From Kitasatospora phosalacinea (GTDB taxonomy: Bacteria > Actinomycetota > Actinomycetes > Streptomycetales > Streptomycetaceae), in NCBI RefSeq assembly GCF_000717185.1, contig NZ_JNYE01000149.1:1-11835 (forward strand): 11,835 nt of DNA. The letters run 5' to 3'. Positions 1-6,195 of the stretch are shown one piece after another. Numbering within the stretch: position 1 is the first letter of the stretch; each line of letters opens with the position of its first letter. Made by a program: the position numbers and the translations under genes. The notes below the pieces were generated by a model. The model saw only the letters and a program-made list of their open reading frames with translations, did no database searches and had not been told where the DNA came from.

Positions 1-50
1 GCCCCACCACCAGCCACCTGCCCCCCAGCAGCGTGCACGCCAGCGTGCCC
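1..50 (-). repeat. Partial duplicate of the ZIP transporter 3' end
   Basis: Bases 1-17 match 128-144 exactly, and 22-50 match 155-183 exactly (29 nt). A 6-nt length difference and a few changes separate the two blocks. On the minus strand the copy would read GTLACTLLG, then GRWLVVG where the gene has VGFMWLVVG, so two codons are lost without breaking frame. The sequence just upstream on the minus strand (51-119) does not match the gene, so only the last part of the coding region is repeated here. The copy runs off the window edge, so its full length is unknown. It is probably non-coding debris of a local duplication. Confidence 0.8.
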
Positions 51-69
51 GCCCTCCTCCGCCCACCTC

Positions 70-116
70 CCCCGCCGGAGGCGCCCCCACCCCTCCGCAC
101 CCCGCCGGAGGCGCCC
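70..116. repeat. Two direct copies of a 17-bp GC-rich element after the ZIP gene
   Basis: An identical 17-mer occurs at 70-86 and 100-116, thirty bases apart. Each copy contains a small hairpin, CGCC-GGA-GGCG. They lie just past the stop codon of the transporter, between the gene and the partial duplicate of its 3' end. Two weak hairpins here could help end transcription, but there is no U-run and the stems are only 4 bp, so that role is a guess. Confidence 0.6.
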
Positions 117-119
117 TCC

Positions 120-911
120 TCATGCCAGCCCCACCACCAGCCACATGAACCCCACCCCCAGCAGCGTGCACGCCAGCGTGCCCTTCGACGGGTGCGGGCT
201 GTGCGCCTCGGGCAGGATGTCGGCGGTCGCCAGGTACATCAGGAACCCGCCGAAGAAGCCGAGGTAGAGCCCGAGCAGCTGTTCCGGGATGGTGAACAGC
301 AGCGTGATCCCGGCCCCGGTGACGGGTGCGAGCGCGTCGGCGAACAGCAGCGTGACGGCCCGCCGCCGGTTGTTCCCGTACAGCCGGGTGAGGGTGTACG
401 TGTTGAAGCCGTCCGCGAAGTCGTGCGCGACGACGGCGATGGCGACGACCGTACCGACCGTCGTCCCGGCCTGGAACGCGGCGCCGATCGCGAAGCCGTC
501 CATCATGCTGTGCAGCACCAGCGCGGAGGCGGCCGCGATCCCGACGCCCTGCTCGCGCTGCCGCTCGCCCTGGCCCGGCCCCGGCCCCGGCGCGTGGCCG
601 TGCGCGTGACCGTGACTGTGGCTGTGCGCGGCGTACTCGCCCTCGTGGCCGCGGTGGATGGCGACGGCGCGTTCGACGACGTGGATGGCGAGGAAGCCCG
701 CGGCGAACATCAGCAGTGCGGCGGGGACGCCGTGGACCTGCTGCGGGGCCTGCTCCATCGCTTCGGGGAGCAGGTCGAAGGCGACCACGCCGAGCATCAG
801 CCCGGCGGCGAAGCCGAGGACGAGGTGGCGGCGGTCCCCGGTGCGCTGGGCGACGAACCCGCCGACCAGGGTCATCAGGAACGCGCCCGCGGCGACCAGT
901 ACGGCGGTCAG
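120..911 (-). CDS. ZIP-family divalent metal transporter, probable CTG start
   Basis: This is an integral membrane protein of the ZIP (ZRT/IRT-like) family, which moves zinc or other divalent metals into the cytoplasm. From the internal ATG (875) it has 251 residues. A run of hydrophobic segments is broken by a histidine-rich loop (about 84-94, HSHSHGHAHGHA). The metal-site motifs are in place: LHSMMDG (121-127) and HDFADG (151-156). ATG 875 has no ribosome binding site and would cut into the first membrane helix. Twelve codons upstream a CTG at 911 has GGGGGAG seven bases before it, and gives LTAVLVAAGAFLMTLVGG, the N-terminus I remember for streptomycete homologs. An in-frame TGA lies just upstream, and there is no ATG, GTG or TTG between. 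I therefore place the start at 911 (263 aa), with 875 as the fallback. Metal specificity cannot be read, and I see no obvious Zur box. Confidence 0.88.
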   Translation of the reverse strand: MTAVLVAAGAFLMTLVGGFVAQRTGDRRHLVLGFAAGLMLGVVAFDLLPEAMEQAPQQVHGVPAALLMFAAGFLAIHVVERAVAIHRGHEGEYAAHSHSHGHAHGHAPGPGPGQGERQREQGVGIAAASALVLHSMMDGFAIGAAFQAGTTVGTVVAIAVVAHDFADGFNTYTLTRLYGNNRRRAVTLLFADALAPVTGAGITLLFTIPEQLLGLYLGFFGGFLMYLATADILPEAHSPHPSKGTLACTLLGVGFMWLVVGLA

Positions 912-980
912 TTTCGGTCTCCCCCGTCACGGTGCCGGGGGCCGGACGGCTGTGCTGACCGCTGCCCACGGGCATCCAGT

Positions 981-1002
981 CCGTCCGGCCCGGGCCGGAC
1001 GG
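981..1002. other. Perfect 22-bp palindrome upstream of the ZIP gene
   Basis: Bases 981-991 are exactly the reverse complement of 992-1002, with no spacer (CCGTCCGGCCC and its complement). It lies in the 194-nt gap between the DUF6278 stop and the transporter start, about 70 nt before that start. It could be a dimeric regulator's operator or simply an extreme GC-rich palindrome. Pieces of the same sequence (GGCCGGACGG) recur at about 940-949. It does not resemble the AT-rich Zur sites known from Streptomyces. Confidence 0.55.
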
Positions 1003-1085
1003 TGCCGGGCCCTGCGACCAGCCTGCGGGCGGCGGTGGCGGCGCGCCGCCCGGGCGGACCGTCGGGGTGACGCCCGCGGGCCGGG

Positions 1086-1139
1086 CGCCGCGGTCTACCG
1101 GGCGTTCAGCCGTCGCTGGCCGCCCGGTAGACCGCGGCG
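1086..1139 (-). terminator. Long perfect hairpin spanning the DUF6278 stop codon
   Basis: Bases 1086-1104 and 1121-1139 form a perfect 19-bp inverted repeat. The 16-nt loop can itself pair CAGC (1107-1110) with GCTG (1115-1118). The right arm and loop encode the last residues and stop (1106-1108) of the DUF6278 gene; the left arm lies just beyond. No U-run follows, which is common for actinobacterial hairpin terminators. I read it as the terminator separating DUF6278 from the transporter gene. It could also limit translation or protect the mRNA end. Confidence 0.65.
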
Positions 1140-1543
1140 AGCTGCGGGGCGCCCTGTTCGGCCCAGTCGCGGCCGATCGCGGTGGCGTCGAGTTCGAAGC
1201 CGGTGCCGAGCACCATCAGGGGGCGGCCGTCGGGGGCGAGCCGCCAGCGGGCGTCGGGCACCCGGTGGCGGATCACCGTGCCGAGGTAGAGCCCGGCGTC
1301 GGTGCCGAGCCACTGGGACACCTGCGGGTCGTCGCGCCAGCGGGGCAGCAGTTGGTCGAGGGCGGTCAGCGAGTCGACGGTGTCGTCGAGGCGGACGCCG
1401 GAGGACTCGGCGAGTTCGCGCAGCAGCCCGCACTCGGCGTACATCTCGGCCATCGCGAGTTCGCGCTCCTGCTCGGAGGCCTGCCGGGTCGCCTGCGCGG
1501 CCGCGCGCCGCCCGTCCCGGTGACCGGGGAATCGGTTCTCCAC
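1106..1543 (-). CDS. DUF6278 family protein
   Basis: This is a small soluble protein of 145 residues with no membrane segment or signal peptide. The core is LRELAESSGVRLDDTVDSL (41-59), followed by ALDQLLPRWRDDP (61-73) and WLGTDAGLYLGTVI (78-91). It matches my memory of streptomycete proteins labelled DUF6278, whose function is unknown. The start is uncertain. GTG 1543 is the first possible codon in the frame, but the GGGGGAG ribosome site overlaps it. A later ATG near MAEMYAEC (31-38) is possible but would remove the arginine-rich N-terminus. The gene follows the Mrr-like gene by 61 nt on the same strand, so co-transcription is plausible. The 3' end lies in a large hairpin. Confidence 0.8.
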   Translation of the reverse strand: MENRFPGHRDGRRAAAQATRQASEQERELAMAEMYAECGLLRELAESSGVRLDDTVDSLTALDQLLPRWRDDPQVSQWLGTDAGLYLGTVIRHRVPDARWRLAPDGRPLMVLGTGFELDATAIGRDWAEQGAPQLAAVYRAASDG

Positions 1544-1573
1544 TCCCCCAGCCTGACAGCCCGTCCGGCCGTC

Positions 1574-1601
1574 CGCCGGGCGAACCCGCCGTTTCCCGGC
1601 G
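1574..1601 (-). other. Hairpin between the Mrr-like and DUF6278 genes
   Basis: A 7-bp perfect inverted repeat (CGCCGGG at 1574-1580, CCCGGCG at 1595-1601) has a 14-nt loop. It fills most of the 61-nt gap and begins four bases past the Mrr-like gene's stop codon. It could be a weak terminator or an attenuator that lowers DUF6278 expression relative to the gene before it. No U-run follows. Confidence 0.4.
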
Positions 1602-1604
1602 TCC

Positions 1605-3404
1605 TCACAGGGTCAGCGGTAGTTCCAGGTGGGTGCGGGCGAGTTCGCGGATGCCGGGGCCGTCGATCAGGTGGATGCGCTGGTGGCGCTCCTCGCCGGT
1701 GAGGTCGAGCGCCTCGTCGGTGAAGCGGCCGCAGGTCATCCGCAGGCCGCGGTCGGCGCCCTCCTCGCGGACGGCCTCGGCGAGGGTGGCGATCTCCTCG
1801 GCGGTGACGGGGCCGGGGCCGCGGGAGGCCCACACCACCCAGCGGCCGGGCAGTCCGCTGCCGGGGTCGCCCTCGGCGGTGGCGACCAGGCCGGCCGGGC
1901 CGCGCAGCCGCACGCTCCAGTCCCGCAGCCCGCCCGCGGTGAGGACGGCGCGCACCAGCAGGGCGAACTCGCCGGGCGACAGCTCGCCGAGCGCGGGCAC
2001 CGCGGAGGAGGCGCTGCCCCAGGGCTGCACGGCCTCGCCCGCGTACGGGTCGGGGCTGATCGCGGCGGCCAGGGCGCGCAGCCGCAGCAGCGACTCGTCG
2101 TGCTCGGCCTCCGCGTAGACGCCGCCGTCCGCGCCCTCGTCGCCGAGGTGCCCGGCGTCGGGGACGAGCCGGGTGCGGGCCAGCGCGTCGCGGTCGGCGT
2201 CGACGCTGAGCAGGCACTGCGGGGGCTGCCCGGGGACGCGCAGCCAGCCGTTCAGGACGACGCCGGACAGCACCTCGTCGGTGTCGACGGCGTCGGCGGC
2301 CTGCAGGGCGCGCAGGGCGAGCCGGGCGGCCAGCCGCAGGTAGTCGGTGCGGACGTCGGCCGCGGGGCGGGGCACGGGCTGGACCTCGCCGGTCTCGGTG
2401 AGCCGGTGTCCGGCCAGGGCGGGGACGGTGTCCAGCGGCGGCAGGTCGAGGTCGAGGACGGCGGTGCGGGTGAGGGCGCGGAACACGGCGCGGCAGGGGG
2501 CGGGCAGATCGCGGGTGGCGCCCTCGGCGGCGGCCAGGGCGCGTTCCAGCAGCGATTCGACGGCGGCGGGCTCGGCCTGCCGGTAGGCGCGGCGGCACTC
2601 CTCCAGGCTGTCGTTGTACTCCTGGACGGCCCGGGCCCGGGCCCGCTCGGCCTCCTCGTGGGCCTGCCGGGCGGCGGCGGCGCCGCTGTCGGCGAGCTCG
2701 GCCTGCCGGGTGCGCCACTCGCGCAGCGCGCGCTGGTGGCGCAACCGGGCCTGGGCGAGTTCGCGCTGGTAGCCGGAGTCGAGCAGGCGGCGCGAGCGCG
2801 GCTGGTCGGGGTCGGTGTCGGCGGGCTCGGGCGGCGCGAAGTCGGCCCAGGCGGGCTCGGGCTCGGCCGCGGGGCCGTCGTCCGGGAAGGGCCGGGGCTG
2901 GTAGCTGCGCAGCTGGCTCTCGAAGTCCATCGCGGAGACCGGCTGGGCGGCCCGGCGCAGCAGGTCGGCCAGGTGCTGGTGCTCGGCCTGGACGGCGAGG
3001 GTGCGGTGGTGGGTGAGCGCGGCGGCCCGGCCGTGCGCGGCGACCGGGTCGTCCGGGTCGTCCGCCCGGTCGGTGCGATCGGCGCGGTCCGCGTCCGTGG
3101 CGGTGGCGGCGGGCGGTTCGACCGGTCCGGGCTGCGGCGGGACCACGGACGGGGCGGGGGCGGCGGTCGGGGCGGCGGCGGTCGGGGCGGCGGCGCGGCC
3201 CCAGACGTGGTCCGGTCCGCGGTCCCGGAGTCGGCCCCGGCCCCGGGCCCCGGCGGAGTCCGCGGCGCGGGCCTCGCCGCGGGCCTCGCCGCGCTCCTCG
3301 TCCTCGTCCTCGTCGGCGCCGAGTTCGCGGAACAGCGAGGCGAGGAACCCGGGCTGGAGCGCCGTGGCGGTGCCGTCGGTGCTGCCCTCGGCTGGATGCT
3401 GCAT
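1605..3404 (-). CDS. Mrr-like restriction-endonuclease-fold protein lacking the catalytic residues
   Basis: This 599-residue protein appears soluble. Residues 1-200 are acidic and Ala/Pro-rich, probably disordered, with DEDEDEE at 31-37. Residues about 208-280 are a charged helical stretch likely to form a coiled coil. A middle domain (about 295-470) includes VVLNGWLRV (382-390) and ISPDPYAGEAVQP (449-461). The end (475-599) follows the layout I recall for Mrr_cat proteins in streptomycetes: LSPGEFALLVRAVL, then RGLRMTCGRFTDEAL (552-566) and IHLIDGPGIREL (577-588), which correspond to the 'GILVTTSxFT' and 'LIDGxxL' landmarks. Active members have a D-G-x-D motif and a Q-x-K strand. Here these positions read RGPAGLVA (501-508) and VVWASRG (523-529), so the acidic and Q-x-K residues appear lost. 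I infer a non-cleaving DNA-binding or regulatory relative. ATG 3404 has AGGGGG ten bases upstream. The gene is preceded by the 505-aa protein gene. Confidence 0.8.
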   Translation of the reverse strand: MQHPAEGSTDGTATALQPGFLASLFRELGADEDEDEERGEARGEARAADSAGARGRGRLRDRGPDHVWGRAAAPTAAAPTAAPAPSVVPPQPGPVEPPAATATDADRADRTDRADDPDDPVAAHGRAAALTHHRTLAVQAEHQHLADLLRRAAQPVSAMDFESQLRSYQPRPFPDDGPAAEPEPAWADFAPPEPADTDPDQPRSRRLLDSGYQRELAQARLRHQRALREWRTRQAELADSGAAAARQAHEEAERARARAVQEYNDSLEECRRAYRQAEPAAVESLLERALAAAEGATRDLPAPCRAVFRALTRTAVLDLDLPPLDTVPALAGHRLTETGEVQPVPRPAADVRTDYLRLAARLALRALQAADAVDTDEVLSGVVLNGWLRVPGQPPQCLLSVDADRDALARTRLVPDAGHLGDEGADGGVYAEAEHDESLLRLRALAAAISPDPYAGEAVQPWGSASSAVPALGELSPGEFALLVRAVLTAGGLRDWSVRLRGPAGLVATAEGDPGSGLPGRWVVWASRGPGPVTAEEIATLAEAVREEGADRGLRMTCGRFTDEALDLTGEERHQRIHLIDGPGIRELARTHLELPLTL

Positions 3405-3484
3405 CGGCGGTGTTCCCCCTGCTCGTCCGGTCGTCCGGTGGCCCGGCGCACGTCGGCGGGCCGCCGCGGCGGGGCCCGAGCAGC

Positions 3485-3513
3485 ATTGTCCCCCGTCCGG
3501 GCCGTCCGGTCAG
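3485..3513 (-). promoter_or_regulatory. Candidate housekeeping promoter for the Mrr-like gene
   Basis: On the minus strand CTGACC (3513-3508) is followed after 17 nt by GACAAT (3490-3485). Each hexamer matches four of six positions of the sigma-70/HrdB consensus. It sits about 80 nt before ATG 3404, downstream of a strong hairpin, so the Mrr-like gene could be transcribed separately from the 505-aa gene. Confidence 0.35.
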
Positions 3514-3563
3514 CCAACACCCGTGGTTTGGCCGACCCTTGACGTCCGCCCGGGTCCGTCCCG

Positions 3564-3590
3564 CGGGGACCGGTGCGGCACCGGTCCCCG
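3564..3590 (-). terminator. Strong hairpin terminator after the 505-aa protein gene
   Basis: Bases 3564-3575 and 3579-3589 plus G3590 form a perfect 12-bp stem with a 3-nt loop (arm CGGGGACCGGTG). It starts 20 nt past the stop of the 505-aa gene. No U-run follows. The position and stability fit a terminator; a partly read-through hairpin setting different levels of the two genes is also possible. Confidence 0.7.
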
Positions 3591-3610
3591 GAAGGGGCTT
3601 TCGCGGACGG

Positions 3611-5128
3611 TCAGTTGGTGCGGGTGTTGGTCAGGTGCAGGCCGATGTAGCCGACGTAGATCCGGCCGCTGCCGGAGCAGTCGTCCAGGTAGTGCACCCG
3701 GGGGGCGGTGCCGCCGCCGCCGATCCGCAGGTGGGCGCCCATGAACGCGCGGCAGGAGGAGTCGACGACGGACGGGACGGGAAGCATCCGCTGGCGCTTC
3801 CACTTGCCGTGGCTGGCGACGGTGCGGGACTCGCCGCGGACCGCCTTGCGCGGCGGGAAGCGGTGGCAGCCGGGCGGGGTGTGCTCGCACCACTGCTTGA
3901 AGTCGCCGCCCGCCTCGCCGCGCACGGCCGCGGCCGCGTACTCCTGGAGCGCGGTGAGGCCCTCCCAGGTGAGCCGGGCCCAGCCGTCGGCCTCGCTCTG
4001 GCCGTCCAGCGCGAGCGTCTCCTTGCTGTCGCCGGTGTACTCCAGCAGCGGGAACTCGCCGAAGCGGTCGACGAGTTCGCCGAAGCTGGCGGGGCCGGCG
4101 CCGCAGCGGGAGCGGCGCGGTTCGCGGGGTTCGCGCGGGAGCTCGATCCGCAGCCGGCAGCGCTCCAGCTGCACCGGCGGGCGCTCGGCCACGGCCCGGG
4201 GCGCGGCGGGGGCCTTGCGGACCTCGGGCGGCAGCCACAGGGCGGGGACGGCGTCCAGCGGGGCGGGCAGCGGCAGTTCGGCGGCGATCCGGCGGGGTTC
4301 GCGGGCCAGCAGGGCGGCGGCGCGGCGCGGGTTCTCGTCGATCCGGCTGCGCGGCAGGACGGGGTGGCGGGCGGCGTCGGCCCGGGACGCCGGGTCGACC
4401 TCGGGCAGGAAGGTGCGCACCGCGCCGCCGTACACCTTGTGGTACTCCAGCGCCAGGTTGAACCGGGGCAGCGCGCCGTGCCCGAGCACGTACAGCGAGG
4501 CCAGGCCGGGGACTTGGCGCAGCAGCGGGTCGAGCACCTGGCGCTGCCACTGCTCGACCGGCACGGCGGGCGGCACGCTGGCCACCACGGTGGGCAACTG
4601 TCGTTCGGGGTCGCAGAGTTCGTCGATCAGGCCGTCCAGGTCGGCGGGGGCCAGCAGCCGTGGTGCGACGGTGAGCGGCACCGGGCCCTCGGCGGCGTCG
4701 AGCAGCGGGAGCAGGCGGCGGACCAGGTCGGGCACGGGCACCCGACCGGGCGGGACGGCGGTGGGCCCGGCGGGGAGGTGCTCGGCCTCGATCCGCAGCC
4801 GGGTCGGGCCGGTGGCGCTGTCGGAGGCCAGGACGAGGGTCAGCTGGTCGGTGCCGGGCTGGGCGGCGGGCGTGCGCAGTCTGCGGCGGCTGTAGCGGGC
4901 GCCGGGGCCGCGGCCGGTCAGCGGGCCGCCGTCGCGGTCCAGCAGGACCCGCTCGCCGAGCCGTAGCCGCTCCGGCGGCGCCTGCCGTTCGCGGGGCGCG
5001 GGCTCCTCGTGGCCCTCCGACTTCAGCCAGTCGGCGAGCAGTTGGTCGACGAGGGCGGTGGTCTCGTGGTGCGGGCGGGGTGTCGCGGCCGTCAGCCGGT
5101 ACGGCGGCTGGGCGTGGTCGGTGGGCAT
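3611..5128 (-). CDS. Conserved actinobacterial protein of unknown function, two-domain
   Basis: This 505-residue protein has no signal peptide or membrane segment. Residues about 90-300 look like one domain, with LASLYVLGHGALPRFNLALE (209-228) and VYGGAVRTFLPEVDP (232-246), followed by DAARHPVLPRSRI (251-263). A proline/arginine-rich linker (about 300-345) leads to a C-terminal domain (about 346-505). That domain has CEHTPPGCHRFPPRK (414-428), KWKRQRMLPVP (442-452), AFMGAHLRIG (461-470) and PRVHYLDD (476-483), then GRIYVGYIGLHLTNT (488-502). I recall this ending in many streptomycete hypothetical proteins with varied N-termini, so it may be a reusable module, but I cannot name it. Cysteines and histidines (C414, H416, C421, H422) could bind metal. 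ATG 5128 has GGGAGG eight bases upstream. A hairpin and then the Mrr-like gene follow. No enzymatic function can be assigned. Confidence 0.8.
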   Translation of the reverse strand: MPTDHAQPPYRLTAATPRPHHETTALVDQLLADWLKSEGHEEPAPRERQAPPERLRLGERVLLDRDGGPLTGRGPGARYSRRRLRTPAAQPGTDQLTLVLASDSATGPTRLRIEAEHLPAGPTAVPPGRVPVPDLVRRLLPLLDAAEGPVPLTVAPRLLAPADLDGLIDELCDPERQLPTVVASVPPAVPVEQWQRQVLDPLLRQVPGLASLYVLGHGALPRFNLALEYHKVYGGAVRTFLPEVDPASRADAARHPVLPRSRIDENPRRAAALLAREPRRIAAELPLPAPLDAVPALWLPPEVRKAPAAPRAVAERPPVQLERCRLRIELPREPREPRRSRCGAGPASFGELVDRFGEFPLLEYTGDSKETLALDGQSEADGWARLTWEGLTALQEYAAAAVRGEAGGDFKQWCEHTPPGCHRFPPRKAVRGESRTVASHGKWKRQRMLPVPSVVDSSCRAFMGAHLRIGGGGTAPRVHYLDDCSGSGRIYVGYIGLHLTNTRTN

Positions 5129-5377
5129 GCGCGGAACCTCCCGTGGTGCGGTGCTGGGCTCTGCGGGTCCTCCTCCCGGATGTCGATGGCGAATCGTTGT
5201 TCCTGCTACCTAGGAGACGAAACGATCAGGAGCGGAAGTTCCGCATCCGGGTCCGCTTCCTTCGATCGGGTGTCATCGGGCGGCAACGGGAACGTCACCG
5301 GTGCCGCCTCTGCTACCCGCCCGCCCGCGATCGATGCACGCGTTTCCCGGGCCCCTCCGCGGGGAATTGACCGGGCC
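5129..5377 (-). promoter_or_regulatory. Leader region of the 505-aa protein gene
   Basis: This 249-nt gap between the yigZ-like stop and the 505-aa gene start holds no coding sequence I trust. It contains a 13-bp palindrome, GCGGAA-G-TTCCGC (5232-5244). Reading the minus strand, this includes a GGAAC that resembles the -35 element of ECF-sigma promoters, with CGTC 18 nt later. The spacing is longer than usual, so the promoter call is weak. The region is clearly less GC-rich than the genes around it, with a CCTAGG site near 5212, as expected for a regulatory region. Confidence 0.35.
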
Positions 5378-6025
5378 TCAGACCTCGACCTCGACGAAGG
5401 TCCGCCCCGCCGGGCTGGCCGCGGCCGATCCGCCGGTCGCCTCGGCCAGCCAGGCGTGGAACTCCGCCGTCCCCGGCTCGGGGACGGCCACCTCGATCCG
5501 CACCCCCTCCGCCAGGTACTCCAGCCCGGCCACCGCGTACCCGGCCGCCCGCAGGTCGTTCTCCAGCCGCCCGGCCCGGGTGTGGTCGACGGCCACCGAC
5601 AGCAGCGCGACCGGCCGCCGCTCCAGCAGCCCGACCTCGTCCAGCGCCTCGGACACCGCCGCCCCGTACGCGCGCACCAGGCCGCCCGCGCCGAGCTTGA
5701 TCCCGCCGAAGTAGCGGGTCACCACGGCGACGCTGTCGGTCACCCCGCGCCGCCGCAGCACCTCCAGCATCGGCACCCCGGCCGTCCCGGCGGGCTCCCC
5801 GTCGTCGCTGGAGCGCTCGCGCGGCTGCTCGCCGCCGACCACGAAGGCGGTGCAGTTGTGCCGGGCGTCCCAGTACTGCTTGCGGACGCCCGCGATGAAC
5901 GCCTGCGCCTCGTCCTCGTCGGCGACCCGCGCCAGGTGGCAGATGAACCGGGACTTCTTGATCTCCAGCTCGTGGCTGCCGGAGCCCCGGACGGTCAGGT
6001 AGGGCTTGGGGCTCGGCTCCGCCAT
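5378..6025 (-). CDS. yigZ: YigZ/IMPACT (UPF0029) family protein
   Basis: This 215-residue cytosolic protein belongs to the family of E. coli YigZ and eukaryotic IMPACT. The exact bacterial role is not settled; IMPACT acts in translation control through GCN1/GCN2. The N-terminal UPF0029 domain contains SRFICHLARV (25-34), SSDDGEPAGTAGVPML (72-87) and TRYFGGIKLGAGGLVRAYG (103-121), the hallmark of the family. The C-terminal part (about 140-200) is the DUF1949-type ferredoxin-like domain. Length is normal. ATG 6025 has GGAGAG ten bases upstream; the open frame continues far upstream, but only as an alternate reading of the DUF6986 gene. It stands 161 nt after that gene and is probably transcribed by itself: a TAGGCT at 6095-6090 could be a -10 box, but I see no convincing -35. 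Confidence 0.93.
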   Translation of the reverse strand: MAEPSPKPYLTVRGSGSHELEIKKSRFICHLARVADEDEAQAFIAGVRKQYWDARHNCTAFVVGGEQPRERSSDDGEPAGTAGVPMLEVLRRRGVTDSVAVVTRYFGGIKLGAGGLVRAYGAAVSEALDEVGLLERRPVALLSVAVDHTRAGRLENDLRAAGYAVAGLEYLAEGVRIEVAVPEPGTAEFHAWLAEATGGSAAASPAGRTFVEVEV

Positions 6026-6159
6026 GGCGCTGGTGCTCTCCGCTGTCGGTCTCGTCTCGGCGCCCGGCCCTGCGCCGGTCCTCCCGCCCAGCCTATGCCC
6101 AGCCCGTACCCAGCCGTCCGGCCCCGGTCCGGCGGCCTGGCCCTGGGCCCCCGGGGCTA

Positions 6160-6195
6160 GCTCCGGCGCCCGCTCCGGCGCCCGCTTCAGCGCCC
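6160..6195 (-). repeat. Three tandem 12-bp repeats across the DUF6986 stop codon
   Basis: Two identical 12-mers (gctccggcgccc at 6160-6171 and 6172-6183) are followed by a variant (gcttcagcgccc, 6184-6195) that carries the DUF6986 stop codon. Reading through the stop in frame would give SGRR-SGRR-S and then a TAG. The unit length keeps frame, so the natural end of the protein may have moved by repeat change. Confidence 0.75.

Noticed and set aside
33..1070. Long open frame on the + strand over the ZIP gene
   Set aside because: The product is dominated by Arg, Pro, Ala and Gly with no motif. It is an antisense effect of high-GC codon use in a well-supported ZIP gene.
658..2118. 486-codon + strand open frame
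   Set aside because: It spans two real minus-strand genes and their gap, and the translation is low-complexity Arg/Ser/Pro.
1366..3486. 706-codon minus-strand open frame overlapping the Mrr-like gene
   Set aside because: Almost entirely Arg, Pro and Gly. The other frame gives a recognisable protein with a good ribosome binding site.
5218..5253. ECF sigma promoter (GGAAC...CGTC) before the 505-aa gene
   Set aside because: The 18-nt spacing is longer than usual, and the GGAAC is part of a palindrome. Noted in the leader entry but not called as a promoter.
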